Positions 21,122-31,120 of a stretch of 64,000 nucleotides of DNA are shown here, piece after piece. The number at the start of each line of letters is the position of its first letter. The first letter of the stretch is position 1. The position numbers and the translations under genes were made by a program. The DNA lies in NCBI GenBank assembly GCA_029204225.1, contig CM055093.1, forward strand, positions 26,486,066-26,550,065. Reading direction: 5' to 3'. The DNA comes from Diphasiastrum complanatum (Eukaryota; Streptophyta; Lycopodiopsida; Lycopodiales; Lycopodiaceae). The notes below the pieces were generated by a model that searched no databases, had not been told where the DNA came from, and worked only from the letters and a program-made list of their open reading frames with translations.

Positions 21122-22251
21122 TCAGAACTTAAAACTGGGAAAGTTCCTCCTCAAGCTTCCTTCCTGTTCCCAGGAATCGTCATCGTCTGTACATCCCCTC
21201 CATCGAACCAGATGCTCGGTAACTATACGATTTCTCAATCGTTTAGTTCTTGTATCCAAGATCTTTTCGGGTTCAAGACGAGATACACCCGATGATTCAT
21301 CCAACAGGTCCAACTAATCTCCAGATCCAAGATGCTCTCCTTCACGTAGACTCTTTTTGAGACGACTAACATGAAATATGGGATGCACTTGCGATCCTTC
21401 CGGGAGTTCCAATTGGTAAGCTAAGGATCCGATCTTTTTCAAGATCTTAAACGGTCCTCTATATCTAGGGGACAACTTATAATGCTTGCCGGTACGCATT
21501 ACACTTGAATCCTTCGGGATTCTCAAATATACCCAATCTCCCACTTAGAAGTCTCTTGATGATCTTTTCAGATTTGCATAATGTCTGTCCCTATCTCGGG
21601 CACTCTGGACATTTTCACGTGCAATCCGTAGCATTTCCTGCATATCGTGAAGGAAATCCGCTACTTTTTGAAACTTGATCGTCCGAGTCTCAACCGCAAT
21701 GGGTGACTTAGGCTCAAAACCGTACATAAGCATAAACGGGCTATAACCAGTAGCCGAATGCTTACTACTATTATAGGCAAACTCGATCAATGGAAGGTAC
21801 TTTTCCCAATCAGATTGCCGTCTGGAAACATATGCCCGAAGCATTTGTTCCATCGTCTGATTTGTTCTTTCCGTCTGTCCATCCGTCTCAGGATGATCAG
21901 AAGAACCCAAGCTCAGTGTCGTCTCTAGTTTAGCGAATACGGCCGACCAAAAGTGACCGGTGAACTTTGGATCGTGATCGCTCACAATATCACTTGGTAA
22001 TCCGTAAAGCCTAAACAAACGCTCTACAAATATCTGAGCTAAATCAGAAGCCTTCGCGGTGGTCTTTACAGGAATAAACGTAGCCAATTTGGTAAGACGG
22101 TTGACCACAACCCAAATTGCATCATGTTGTTTATTCGTCCGCGGTAACCCAACCACGAAATCCATGGAAATACTATCCCATCTCTTATCAGGGATATCCA
22201 GTGGATGCAACAAACCGCCAGCCTTATGGCGTTCAGCTTTATTCAACTGGC
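21122..22251 (-). pseudogene. Chromovirus C integrase core, GPY/F region and chromodomain
   Basis: Minus-strand pieces: HCQLNKAERHKAGGLLHPL, the core with SISMDFVVGLPRT (first Asp), VSDHDPKFTGHFW (second Asp) and TDGQTERTNQTMEQ (Glu). Then come ADFLHDMQEML, the [15 protein letters not shown]...[17 protein letters not shown] block and a chromodomain (VTEHLVRWRGCTDDDDSWE). Stops at about 21544 and 21314 split it. The catalytic D, D, E set is visible. The upstream zinc-binding half is beyond the inserted element. Confidence 0.85.
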
Positions 22252-22256
22252 AGTGG

Positions 22257-23449
22257 TGTTGTAAAGTTATCTTCATAAGCTTTACCTCCGGCGCCACTGG
22301 CGCCAACAGCGCCCCTGCTGCTCCCGGCGCCACTCCCGGCGCCACTGTGACAGAATTCAGCCGGCGCCAAGTTCCTATGGCTGAAAATCTTTGATCGGTT
22401 CTAGCGAAGTCAAGAGAGCTCAGATCGATGTGCAATCACCTCACACGATCTAGGCATGATTAAAGGAAGCCTGGGGATCAATAAAATCTAGAGAGAGAAA
22501 ATGACTTTCTAGAAAGAGAAAATTCTAGAGAGAGAAAAACGTGCTTTACCAGCCTGGGTAGAGTGCTTGGTATGAGGGGGGTGCCGAATCCCACCAATAC
22601 TATAGGGGAGTGCGGGTTGCGACTCAGGGTGAGCTCCAACCAAGTCTCAGCCTCCCTTGCTGGAATGTTGTCATGGCTCTCGCCTTGGCATGCTAGCGCC
22701 TCGGAGACTAGGGTCGGTCACACACTTGAAATGTAACCTTCTCAGATTTATCAATAAAGTGGGATTTTCCTCAAACTGACTCTAATTACCTTCTGGGTTT
22801 CAGTGTTCGGTAAAAGCGCCAGTTGTAAGGCCACTTCAAAATTTTTAAGTTGGCACATAGCTGAGGGTCGTATCCCGGGACGCCAGCGGTATGCCGTCGG
22901 GACCATTCGGTCCGTGGCGCCAGCGGTATGCTGTCGGAACTGGTTGTCTCCATATCTGTCGCGACTTGTGGTTCTGAGTGTTCCTTGCATGAACGTGAAT
23001 GGGTTAAGCTCTTGGGGAACGGGCTCTAACCTGTCGGCTGAGTTGGATGGCTTGCTTGGGTGGAAGTTACCTGTTTATGGCTGTCCAGTCTGGCGTGGCG
23101 CCAGGTTGGCTTCCAGCGCTCGTGACGAAGCTTTCAGTTGGTTAAGTCTGATGTAAGCTAGACCGCTTGCTTGGAATGGATGTTACTCGTTTGTAACCAA
23201 GCTTCGAGTTGGTTAAGTTTGATGTATGTCGGGCGGCTTGCTTGGAGGGAAGTCACCCACATCGGGACCCCCGATCTGGCATGGCGCCAGGTTGGATCTC
23301 AATGTTGGTTTTCGGAACTTCAAGTTGGTTAAGTCTGATCGTTGTTGGTGAGTTGGCTGCTTGTATGTCAAGTGGGTTTGGATGGCAAGAGTTGAAGGCT
23401 GGGAAGCTAAGTCGTGGTTCCCGACTCCCTTTGGGATGCCTGCGCTACA
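22257..23449 (+). repeat. 5' LTR of the non-autonomous element
   Basis: About 1.19 kb. It includes a run of GGCGCC palindromes (22290-22365), a segment 22365-22683 repeated at 24003-24320, a unique segment of about 0.5 kb (22684-23180), and 23181-23449 repeated at 24322-24604. Inside it, units around GAGTTGGTTAAGTCTGATGT recur at roughly 100-bp spacing. Confidence 0.75.
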
Positions 23450-23451
23450 TG

Positions 23452-23463
23452 TGGTATCAGAGC
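23452..23463 (+). promoter_or_regulatory. Primer binding site of the non-autonomous element
   Basis: TGGTATCAGAGC two bases after the LTR end CTACA. It has the same tRNA-Met type as the gypsy elements in the window. Confidence 0.85.
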
Positions 23464-23539
23464 CGACTGGCCGGTCAGCTATGCGGATCTCACGGAAATG
23501 GCCACGGTTTGGGGTTCATCAAGGCAACTGTTGTGCAAG

Positions 23540-23928
23540 GTGCTGCCCACAGTGTAAGCACGGGTGCGTCCACGGTTGGGGTGGTTGGCAGAACGGGGGA
23601 CTTGATGAGTCAAGGTGCTGCTCTTGAGGTGTAAGCACGGTCAGTTCTCGCGGTTCGGGCCTGGCGCTGTCTGCACGTAGGACAGATGAGGCAGTGTGCT
23701 GCCATTAGGTTGGTGTAAGCACGGTCTGTGCCTTGTGGGGTACGGGGCGACATATTCGAACTGTACGGGTTAACCATTGATACAGAGATGCTGCTCGAAT
23801 TCGGGTGTAAAGCACGGGTGGTTAGCTGCCGGTGCGGGATAGCTGCCGATTGTTTAGCTATAAGGGCTATCGACCAAAAAGTGGTGGGGCGTGACTGAGG
23901 CAATGTGCTGCTTAATGGTGAAAGCACA
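23540..23928 (+). repeat. Array of five GTGCT...AGCAC hairpins
   Basis: Five copies of RTGCTGC-N-GTGTAAAGCAC-like units: arms 23540-23544/23557-23561, 23615-23619/23634-23638, 23696-23700/23718-23722, 23788-23792/23811-23815 and 23905-23909/23923-23927. Each can form a 5-6 bp stem with a 12-18-nt loop. Spacing grows from 75 to 117 nt, and the sequence between arms and between units is much less conserved than the arms. Confidence 0.7.
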
Positions 23929-23997
23929 GATAGTTGGAGGGGTGTCCTGTGTGGGCTGATTCTGTGATCGATTTGTATGGGCGCGGCCAGGCAATCC

Positions 23998-24604
23998 AGC
24001 TGGCGCCAAGTTCTTATGGCTGAAAATCTTTGATCGGTTCTAGCGAAGTCCAGAGAGCTCAGATCGATGTGCAATCACACCACACGATCTAGGCATGATT
24101 AAAGGAAGCCTGGGGATCAATAAAATCTAGAGAGAGAAAATGACTTTCTAGAAAGAGAAAATCCTAGAGAGAGAAAAACGTGCTTTACCAGCCTGGGTAG
24201 AGTGCTTGGTATGAGAGGGGGTGCCGAATCCCACCAATACTATAGGGGAGTGCGGGTTGTGACTCAGGGCGAGCTCCAACCAAGTCTCAGCCTCCCTTGC
24301 TAGAATGTTGTCATGGCTCTCGTGCTTGGAATGGATGTTACTTGTTTGTAACGAAGCTTCGAGTTGGTTAAGTTTGATGTATGTCGGGCGGCTTGCTTGG
24401 AGGGAAGTCACCCACATCGGGACCCCCGATCTGGCATGGCGCCAGGTTGGATCTCAATGTTGGTTTTCGGAACTTCAAGTTGGTTAAGTCTGATCGTTGT
24501 TGGCGAGTTGGCTGCTTGTATGTCAAGTGGGTTTGGATGGCAAGAGTTGAAGGCTGGGAAGCTAAGTCGTGGTTCCCGGCTCCCTTTGGGATGCCTGCGC
24601 TACA
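23998..24604 (+). repeat. 3' LTR of the non-autonomous element (internally deleted)
   Basis: Matches the 5' LTR at about 97% in two blocks. It lacks the roughly 0.5-kb block corresponding to 22684-23180; the junction is at about 24321. The exact left edge is uncertain because its start differs from the 5' LTR. Confidence 0.7.
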
Positions 24605-25243
24605 AGTGGTCACACTTGACCACATAAGATTCTACAAAGGGCTTAAGTTTTGGCCAATAAAAATCCCTTCGTACCAAATCCAATGTACGATGTATGCCGG
24701 GATGTCCTGCGCATGGTGAGTCATGACATTCATAAAGAATTTTATTCTTAACAACATCCACATCAGGCACACAAACCTTCCCTTTCCTGAACAAAAGTCC
24801 ATTACGGATAGAGAAGTCATCAGTACCCTTTATATCCTTCCCTTCAGACTGATCACCATGATCATCAGTCCTGCTTGATGAAACTGCTAGAACCCTATTC
24901 CAGATTGGTCCAAAATGCGGGTCTTTCTCATAAAGACCTCTCAGGGAGAGATAAAAGTCTGTACTGATCTCAGTGAAGGAAAGTTCGTTCACTTCACCAA
25001 TTCGACTAAGTGCATTAGCCACCTGATTAGATGGCCCTTGATATACCGCACTTCAAAGTCAAATTCTTGCATGAGTTCTGCCCATCTGGCCTTACGACCT
25101 CGCAAATCATTCTGATTACAGAAATACTTTAAAGGTTGATGATCCGTATTAACCACGAATTTATTACCGTACAGGTAATGCCTCCATGATTTCAAAGCAT
25201 GGATGTTCCTTCTTGAAGAATTTGCACTTTGATTCTTTCGCAT
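24605..25243 (-). pseudogene. Chromovirus C RNase H end and integrase zinc-binding region
   Basis: Minus strand: 24989-25243 has [22 protein letters not shown] and WAELMQEFDFEVRYIKG of RNase H. 24605-25022 has the integrase HHCC region (CHDSPCAGHPGIHRTLDLVRRDFYWP, then KCDH). The last pair of zinc ligands is cut by the inserted element at 24604. A frameshift separates the two parts. Confidence 0.8.
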
Positions 25244-25715
25244 AAAGCTTCTCTTGTCTTAAGATACGTAAGACAGTACGGAGATGCTTAGCATGCTCTT
25301 TCAGTGTTCTGCTATAGATCAGAATATTGTCCAGAAACACTACCACGAACTTCCCCAAATATGGACGAAATAAATCGTTCATCATTTGCTGGAAAGTAGC
25401 CGGAGCATTTGTCAAACCAAAGGGCAATACAAGAAATTCGTAGTGGCCAAACCTGGTCCTAAAACCGGATTTAGATACATCTTCCGGATGTATCCTAATC
25501 TGATGGTATCCCATACGTAGATCAATTTTCGTGAAGTATTTTGCTCCATTCAATCGATCTATGAGATCGTCCATCCTGGGCAACGAGTATTTATTTTTAA
25601 CTGTTAGTTTGTTTAGACCTTTGTAATCTACACATAGCCGGAAACTCCCATCTTTCTTACTCTTAAGAAGGACAGGTGCTTCCCATGGAGATTTACTAGG
25701 TCTTATGTGTCCCAT
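25164..25715 (-). pseudogene. Chromovirus C reverse transcriptase, catalytic motif mutated
   Basis: Contains [48 protein letters not shown] and [12 protein letters not shown]. The catalytic box expected as F/YLDD reads FLDN, which should abolish polymerase activity. After KCKFFKKE the frame passes into RNase H sequence in the wrong frame, which shows a deletion of the reverse transcriptase thumb/connection and the RNase H N-terminus. Confidence 0.85.
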
Positions 25716-26678
25716 CCTGAGAGATACTCCTCGATCTGCCTAGCCACTTCCTCCTCTTGCTTTTGACTAAACCGATATGGTTGTCTGAAGATAGGACGGC
25801 TATCGGGCAAAAGATCTATCTTATGATCCACCGACCGAGCGGGTGGTAGTCCATAAGGTAGCTGCTTCGGAAAAACTTCACTAAACTCTTGCTTTAAATC
25901 TTGCAAAAGTTGTTGTTCCTGATGCGAATTCTCGGTGTTAAAGCATGAAAACACATTCACATCCCCAACATCACAATGCATACGAGATTTCAAAAGCAAG
26001 TGAAAGAGTTCATACTCAGAATCATGAAGTTTCTCAATTAATTCGGCCGAGGAAATCATCGGCGATGGAAGTACATCGGTCTCTCTAGGAATAGAGACAA
26101 TCTGATCAAACTTATCTTTAAATACCATACAATGATTTTTAAAATCTATCTCTAAAGAGTCTGACTCGCCACAAAACCATTCATAGCCCAAAATTACATC
26201 AGTCCGGTCCAGATTCATGACATGGAAATCTAACGGCTCAACATAGTCCTGCATTCGAAGCTCTAAGTTCGAGACTTTGACATCCCAAATCTCAGTGTCC
26301 GACCCTGGCAAGACGGACCACGTAACGGTGATCATTGGCCATGGTGGGCACTCGGAGCTTCTGCACAAGTCGAGCATTCAAAAAATTGTGAGTACTACCT
26401 AAATCAAATAGCACATTCACGTCTTTCCCTAAAATATTGCCTCTCACACGAAACAATTCATTAGGCTTGAAAGAGAGTGCACTAAAGTTACAAGTACAGT
26501 CACAATTATTTAACAAATTGACTTCCAATTTATCTGCCTGTAAATCCATAGTCATGAAACTTGACGACTTTGCTTTCCGTTCAGGGCACTGTTTAGCACG
26601 GTGCCCGGGTTTATTGCAGAGAAAAAAAAAAAAATTCTGTTTAAGCGCCGCCAACCGTGCTTTGTCTTTCATCACCAA
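25703..26678 (-). pseudogene. Chromovirus C gag knuckle and aspartic protease
   Basis: 26292-26678 carries the CCHC knuckle remnant (LCNKPGHRAKQC) and a protease start VLFDLGSTHNFLNARL. The active site reads DLGST instead of D(T/S)GS/A. 25703-26377 continues with DVILGYEWFC and the linker into reverse transcriptase (LPPARSVDHKIDLLPDSRPI). The two frames overlap because of a frameshift at about 26300-26370. Confidence 0.8.
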
Positions 26679-26711
26679 TTTTTTCTTATTCTTCTTTTTC
26701 TTTGACTGTTG

Positions 26712-27539
26712 TTACGCTTCTGCTTCCAGCTCGTCAAAAAACTGCTTCTTACGCTTGTTAGATTTTTCTTTCTTGGGTTTCGGGGCCGTTTGGCCGTGCA
26801 CGCGTTTCCTTGATGCAACAATTGTACTATCATAAGCTTTCGCCACACGGATAGCATCCTCTAGTGAGTTGAGGATATTTCGTTTGCATTCATTTTGATA
26901 GTCAGCTGGCAGTCCGGCAATAAATTGCCACTGTGCTAACTTACGACCAAAAAGCGGCACCTTAGCCAAAGAGTCCAAGAACTCTTGGACATAACTGTCC
27001 AGTTCTCGGCTGCCCATTTTGCAGTTGATAAACCGAATATACAACTCGGAATCGTCTATCGTGACAAAAGCTTTCTGGAATTCCGTCAGGAATCCAGCCC
27101 AAGTCACCGGTTTCGTGGAAAGTTCCCTCCACCACGAAGAGGCTTTACCTTCCAGAAACAATAGAACCGATGATATTCGTTTATCTTCTGGGACGTTGTG
27201 CAAGTTAAAATAGCTTGTCCAACGGTTTATCCAGTCTTCAACAACTTCCGGGCGTTTAAACTTTTTATCGCCGGAAAATATTTCTCGTTGGTAGCCCAAG
27301 TTGTTAGAGTTAATTGCTTGCAGTTGATTAAATAGATTTTGCATTTGTTTATCCCTTTGCTTATTGCTCTGATGAAGTTCGAAAACTGCCTTGCCTAAGG
27401 TTTGCAACAGTTTTTCTGAGTCTAGGGTGTCATCATTGCCGGGTGAGGCCGGTTGAATTTCCGTATTTCCCCCATCACTTCTTGGTGATGCCGGGTGAAT
27501 CTCGGTAGCACCCCCCTCCAAAATTTCATCAGTATCCAT
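26712..27539 (-). CDS. Chromovirus C gag (275 aa)
   Basis: Acidic N-terminus with a near-duplicate TEIHPASPRSD / TEIQPASPGND, then the retrotransposon gag domain (RPEVVEDWINRWTSYFNLH, LLFLEGKASSWWREL, FQKAFVT, LDSYVQEFLDSLAKVP, FIAGLPADYQNECKRN), and a basic Lys/Arg tail. The knuckle lies just downstream in another frame after a stop. Gag assembles the virus-like particle. The leader upstream (27540-27640) shows no clear PBS. Confidence 0.85.
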   Translation of the reverse strand: MDTDEILEGGATEIHPASPRSDGGNTEIQPASPGNDDTLDSEKLLQTLGKAVFELHQSNKQRDKQMQNLFNQLQAINSNNLGYQREIFSGDKKFKRPEVVEDWINRWTSYFNLHNVPEDKRISSVLLFLEGKASSWWRELSTKPVTWAGFLTEFQKAFVTIDDSELYIRFINCKMGSRELDSYVQEFLDSLAKVPLFGRKLAQWQFIAGLPADYQNECKRNILNSLEDAIRVAKAYDSTIVASRKRVHGQTAPKPKKEKSNKRKKQFFDELEAEA

Positions 27540-28775
27540 TTGCTTGCCAATTGAAAATGAATTTTTTTTTGTTCAGTTAACACATTCATTACGGGTATAA
27601 TAGTTACAGAACCAAGCAATGTCTACAAAAAACCAATTTACAGACCATATGTGCTTTTATTTACCAATTATACCAATGAATCGGCAAATGGATCGTTTAC
27701 GCAATAAAATTGGAATTAACCGTCAATGCAATGTAAATCTGTTATCAACTTGTTAACTCAGATGATACTGCAAAAAATAATTATCGATTCTTTTAGAGCT
27801 AAAAAAAAAAACCCACCTTTCGTGCAAGAAATCACAAGCTAAGAAAAAACTCGAAATGCCATAAATGCCCCCCCCCCGCTTTGCCACCACCTACCACCAG
27901 CATGCATAACTTAAGTTTAAAAAATAAAACTCTTAGTTAGGGGCCACCTCCCCCCCCCTTCCCCTTTTCTCTCCACGCGACCTCGGGCTTCCTGAGCACT
28001 CCGCGCCCAGATCTGTCTCGGACAGCAGGCAGGAAGAGCCATATCCGCGCGCCAGAGAGAGAGAGAGAGACAGAGAGAGATTGAGCATGCCTATTTGGAG
28101 GATGAGGGCGATGAAGCGCCCTCCATCAATCACCTAAACTGACCACCAATCATGCAGGTAACAGGGAATAAGGAGGGCGGATTTCCAGCGGCAACAGGCT
28201 TCACATAACTGAGATTTATTCACAGTTTTACATGCAGGAAGCTTAAAAGCCCAAAGTATCTGCTGTTTTTTGCAGATCACTATGCTTTTTCAGCGTTTTA
28301 CAGTTTACTTTGCTTTAAAAATAGTTAGTTTCAGTATTTGCAAAGTTTTAAAACAAGATTTGCAGGGTTTGCCTTCACTATGCTTGAAAAATTGAGGTTA
28401 TGCTGCCAAAATTTTCTCAGAACTTTAGTTTGCAGGTTACTACAACTATTTTATCCAATAGTCATCTAATCTGAACCCAACATGGGCTCCTAACACTGCA
28501 AACAACTGTTAGGTTGCTGGAAAATGAAGCATAAGCCTGTACTTTCACAGAGAGCAGCCATGCAATCCTGTCAAACATCACCAACACTCAACAACCAACA
28601 GATTAAAGTATTTTTGCTTCTATTCCAGCCTATTCTCACCGTTTTAAAACCAAACCGGCTTCTAAACAGGCAATAGACAGCAGCCGAAATACCGTAACCA
28701 TTTCTGAGAAGAACAAGAAACTAAAGGGAAAAAACCAGCCAACCAATAAAGTAACTGTTGCTTTCACAAAAAATG
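27540..28775. other. Non-coding stretch
   Basis: No supported gene. There is a C-rich block (27868-27876, 27948-27966) and a short (GA)n at 28052-28080. The rest is AT-rich. The expected 5' LTR of chromovirus C is not recognisable here. Confidence 0.5.
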
Positions 28776-29006
28776 CTAACCAGAGAGTAATCGGCAATAA
28801 CAGAAACGCTGCCTTTGATCACGATGTCGATCATGGAATGGGATATCAAACTCATCCTCAAATAGTGTATCACTCTCAATGTATGCACTAGAATGTCTCC
28901 TCACGGAAAAGGACGTAATCTGGGGCTGGGAGCCTATATCTCCCAATAGGTCCTGCTGGCATGTATGTTGACATAGAAGAAACATCTCACGTATCATTAG
29001 AGCGAT

Positions 29007-29692
29007 GTTGGAATGTAAATGGAATTGCTTACATTACCATAGGTTACTTTGATCCAAAAGGTCGAGAGTTGTGTAACCATGGTTTATTTATCTCTATTAG
29101 GCCTACTAAACTTAGAGTTAGCTAAGTTAGTATGAAATTAACTTGGTAGGGCCTCGTGGGTGCACTAGGCCTAATAGTGACATTAAGTACCCCAAATTGA
29201 CATATTGGAGTTACCTTATTCTTTCTATGTAACTTATAGAAAGTTGGATAGTCAATAGTCAAGTAGTTGGATAGCCAATAGTCAAGTAGTTGGATAGCCA
29301 ATAGTCATGAAGTAAGATAGTCATCTTGGACTATGTATATGTGTGCATCCCATTTGTATGAAACACTTCTGTAAGCAATACTGACTATTCTCCTTGGCTG
29401 TCCACGAGTTTCTACAAGAGGGTTTCTAGCCGTCACATCCTCCCAAACCTTACCATCAATGACTTGCTCACATAGAATAGGCAATGTACCAACATCATGA
29501 TGAAGAGTAAGTGTAGAACCAAAAAAATCAGCAAGAGGTACTGATTTTAAAGAGGCACGTGCCTTCCCTTCGTAGTAAGACTTTTCTTTGTTGTCCTGCA
29601 AAGTCTCCAATAGTCGACAAGGAATTGTTATGGGCTGTTCAACACTTTGCTGCCCAAAGTGTTCCCAACATGGACCATGTTGTCCATAATCT
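29007..29692 (-). other. Unidentified insert in LINE-4
   Basis: On plus it begins TGTTGGAATGTAAATGG after AGCGA, an LTR-like start. It contains three copies of a GTTGGATAGCCAATAGTCAAGTA unit (29232-29310). Its right half is open on the minus strand, encoding a protein segment with RLLETLQDNKEK, YYEGKARASLKSVPLADFFG, LPILCEQVIDGKVWEDVTARNP. I do not recognise this family. It could be a gene fragment carried by a transposon. The return to LINE sequence at 29693 shows no matching target duplication. Confidence 0.4.
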
Positions 29693-30240
29693 TTCGCAGA
29701 GCCATTAAAAATGGCGAGCTCATGTGCCTCTCCCAATTGAAGGAAGTACTCATCATAGATAGTGGTCGGGCCATCCGCATCTGCAGAAATCCTGGTAATA
29801 CCAATGTCATCAGTGTCCATTATGTATGTCCTCAAGGGTTCCATATCAATATCATGAAATTGCCTGGAGGATGTCTTGGCATTAAAATCTCTGGCTAAAA
29901 GAAAATGTAAACATCTTGGTCCAATTCCATACGTCTGCCCAATAATCTGATCCAAAGATAGCATGCTTGCTCATCATGTTTAACCACCGCCACAACCAAG
30001 TCCCGATTATAGTGAAACTCTATATAAGCATGCAATCCCACTTGATCCTCTACCATCCACAGATCTAGTCTTTGACCGAAAGACCGAGTCCCAAACAAAT
30101 TCTTGGAAATGTGGTAATTCTCTATACTGACTCTCATGTGTCTCTGTAAAGATCATAATGTCCCCCCGAGATATAAAATCTACCAAGTCTCCTGCAGCGG
30201 CTGAGGAATGGATACCATTACGGTTCCATAAACCAATATG
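29693..30240 (-). pseudogene. LINE-4 ORF2 endonuclease fragments
   Basis: Broken minus-strand frames: ETHES and SAAAGD-like start near 30180-30240, LWIRLLGRRMELDQD, LLARDFNAKTSSRQF (Gly of the GDFN motif replaced by Arg), ISADADGPTTIYDEYFLQLGEAHELAIFNG. The end with the SDH motif is missing. Confidence 0.7.
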
Positions 30241-30394
30241 AAGGTGACGGGGCCTCGGGCTACTGCGGAACCTGAGGACCCCAAATCCCTAGCTACTAGG
30301 AACCGTACCATTGGTAGATCCACGATCAAAATATTGGATATGTCCATCCCTATAAACCACATAGTTGCCTGTAGCCTTGGCCTCCTGAATAGCT

Positions 30395-31116
30395 TTACAA
30401 CGTTCTGTTACTTGAATATAAGTTATGTCCTCGTCCATAAAGATATGCTTGTAGCTTAGCTCTTTGGCGTAGTGCCATTTTCCTTTCCTCTAATGATGTG
30501 AAACGAATAACCAAAGTAGCATTGTCTTTTTTAGTCTGCCAAGCGATTTCCAAACCTGTACTATGATGACCTAGGTTGGTTTCCAAAAATTGCTCGGCCT
30601 CATTCTCTGCATTTTGTGTGTCGGGAATACCACGAACTCGGATATTATATTTCTTCTACTCATGGAGTTTCTCTTTCGATAAAGTGGCTAAGATAAAAGA
30701 CGACATAAGTGTTGATGGCTTACCGGACTCCTTTTTAAGAACCGTTGCCCATGGTAAGGTTTCCTCTTGATGCTTTTCGATTTTGTTCTCTAGTTCTTGG
30801 AGCTTTGTATTAGTAACAAGAACCAGTTCCCCTTGCTTGCCTATTGTTTCTTCCAATGTAATGATCCTGGGAGCTTTGTATTAGTAACAAGAACCAGTTC
30901 CCCTTGCTTGCCTATTGTTTCTTCCAATGTAATGATCCTGGATCTCATCTTGTCCCACTCTTTTGTCATGAATTGAATCATTGCATGGAGCTGCATCATA
31001 TCTTTCTTCATGGTATGGAGCTCAATCCCTAGTTGATGAAGACAGGCAAAAACATACTGCTCAAAAGCTTTTGAAGGGGTGTATAGATCAGGGAGAGAGG
31101 TCCATCCATGCAACAA
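30395..31116 (-). pseudogene. LINE-4 ORF1 remnant
   Basis: Minus-strand pieces of an ORF1 coiled coil (FEQYVFACLHQLGIELHTM, LQELENKIEKHQEE) and RRM-like part (AWQTKKDNATLVIRF, ALRQRAKLQAYLYG). A perfect 71-bp tandem duplication breaks the frame in the coiled-coil segment. Confidence 0.7.
30800..30941. repeat. Perfect 71-bp tandem duplication
   Basis: 30800-30870 is repeated without visible change at 30871-30941, starting GAGCTTTGTATTAG and ending ATGATCCTGG. 71 is not a multiple of three, so it shifts the ORF1 frame. The lack of differences means it is very recent relative to the decayed LINE around it, or an assembly artefact. Confidence 0.95.
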
Positions 31117-31120
31117 TTCC

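Larger units (their letters stand above)
22257..24604 (+). mobile_element. Non-autonomous LTR element (LARD/TRIM-like) with 5-bp target duplication
   Basis: Flanked by the perfect 5-bp repeat AGTGG (22252-22256 and 24605-24609), starts TGTTG and ends CTACA. Removing it restores the integrase zinc-binding reading CDHCQLN of the host chromovirus. Two large direct repeats form its LTRs, a PBS TGGTATCAGAGC follows the first, and the internal part is only about 0.5 kb with no coding capacity. It must depend on proteins supplied by other elements. The outermost 110 bp of the 5' LTR is not matched at the start of the 3' LTR, so some rearrangement has occurred. Confidence 0.85.
20698..27539 (-). mobile_element. 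Ty3/gypsy chromovirus C, minus strand, with a nested element
   Basis: Order on the minus strand is gag, knuckle/protease, reverse transcriptase, partial RNase H, integrase, chromodomain and 3' LTR. A second element (22257-24604) sits in the integrase zinc-binding region. The reverse transcriptase motif reads FLDN instead of FLDD, and sequence between reverse transcriptase and RNase H is deleted. The element inserted into LINE-3 and was itself later hit by the non-autonomous element, giving a clear order of events. The 5' LTR is missing or unrecognised. Confidence 0.85.
28776..31120 (-). mobile_element. LINE-4 copy, decayed, with an unrelated insert replacing the reverse transcriptase
   Basis: Minus strand: ORF1 remnants 31116-30395, endonuclease 30240-29693, then 686 bp of other sequence (29692-29007), then the ORF2 tail (28997-28776, MIREMFLLCQ, DELDIP-like acidic end). 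The reverse transcriptase is absent. No (CT)n tail is recognised on the 3' side. Confidence 0.75.

Noticed and set aside
23452-23463. tRNA gene fragment suggested by TGGTATCAGAGC
   Set aside because: It is the complement of a tRNA 3' end used as PBS right after an LTR; no cloverleaf is present.
23540-23928. CRISPR-like array
   Set aside because: Unit length and spacing vary, repeats are only hairpin arms, and the context is a plant LTR element.
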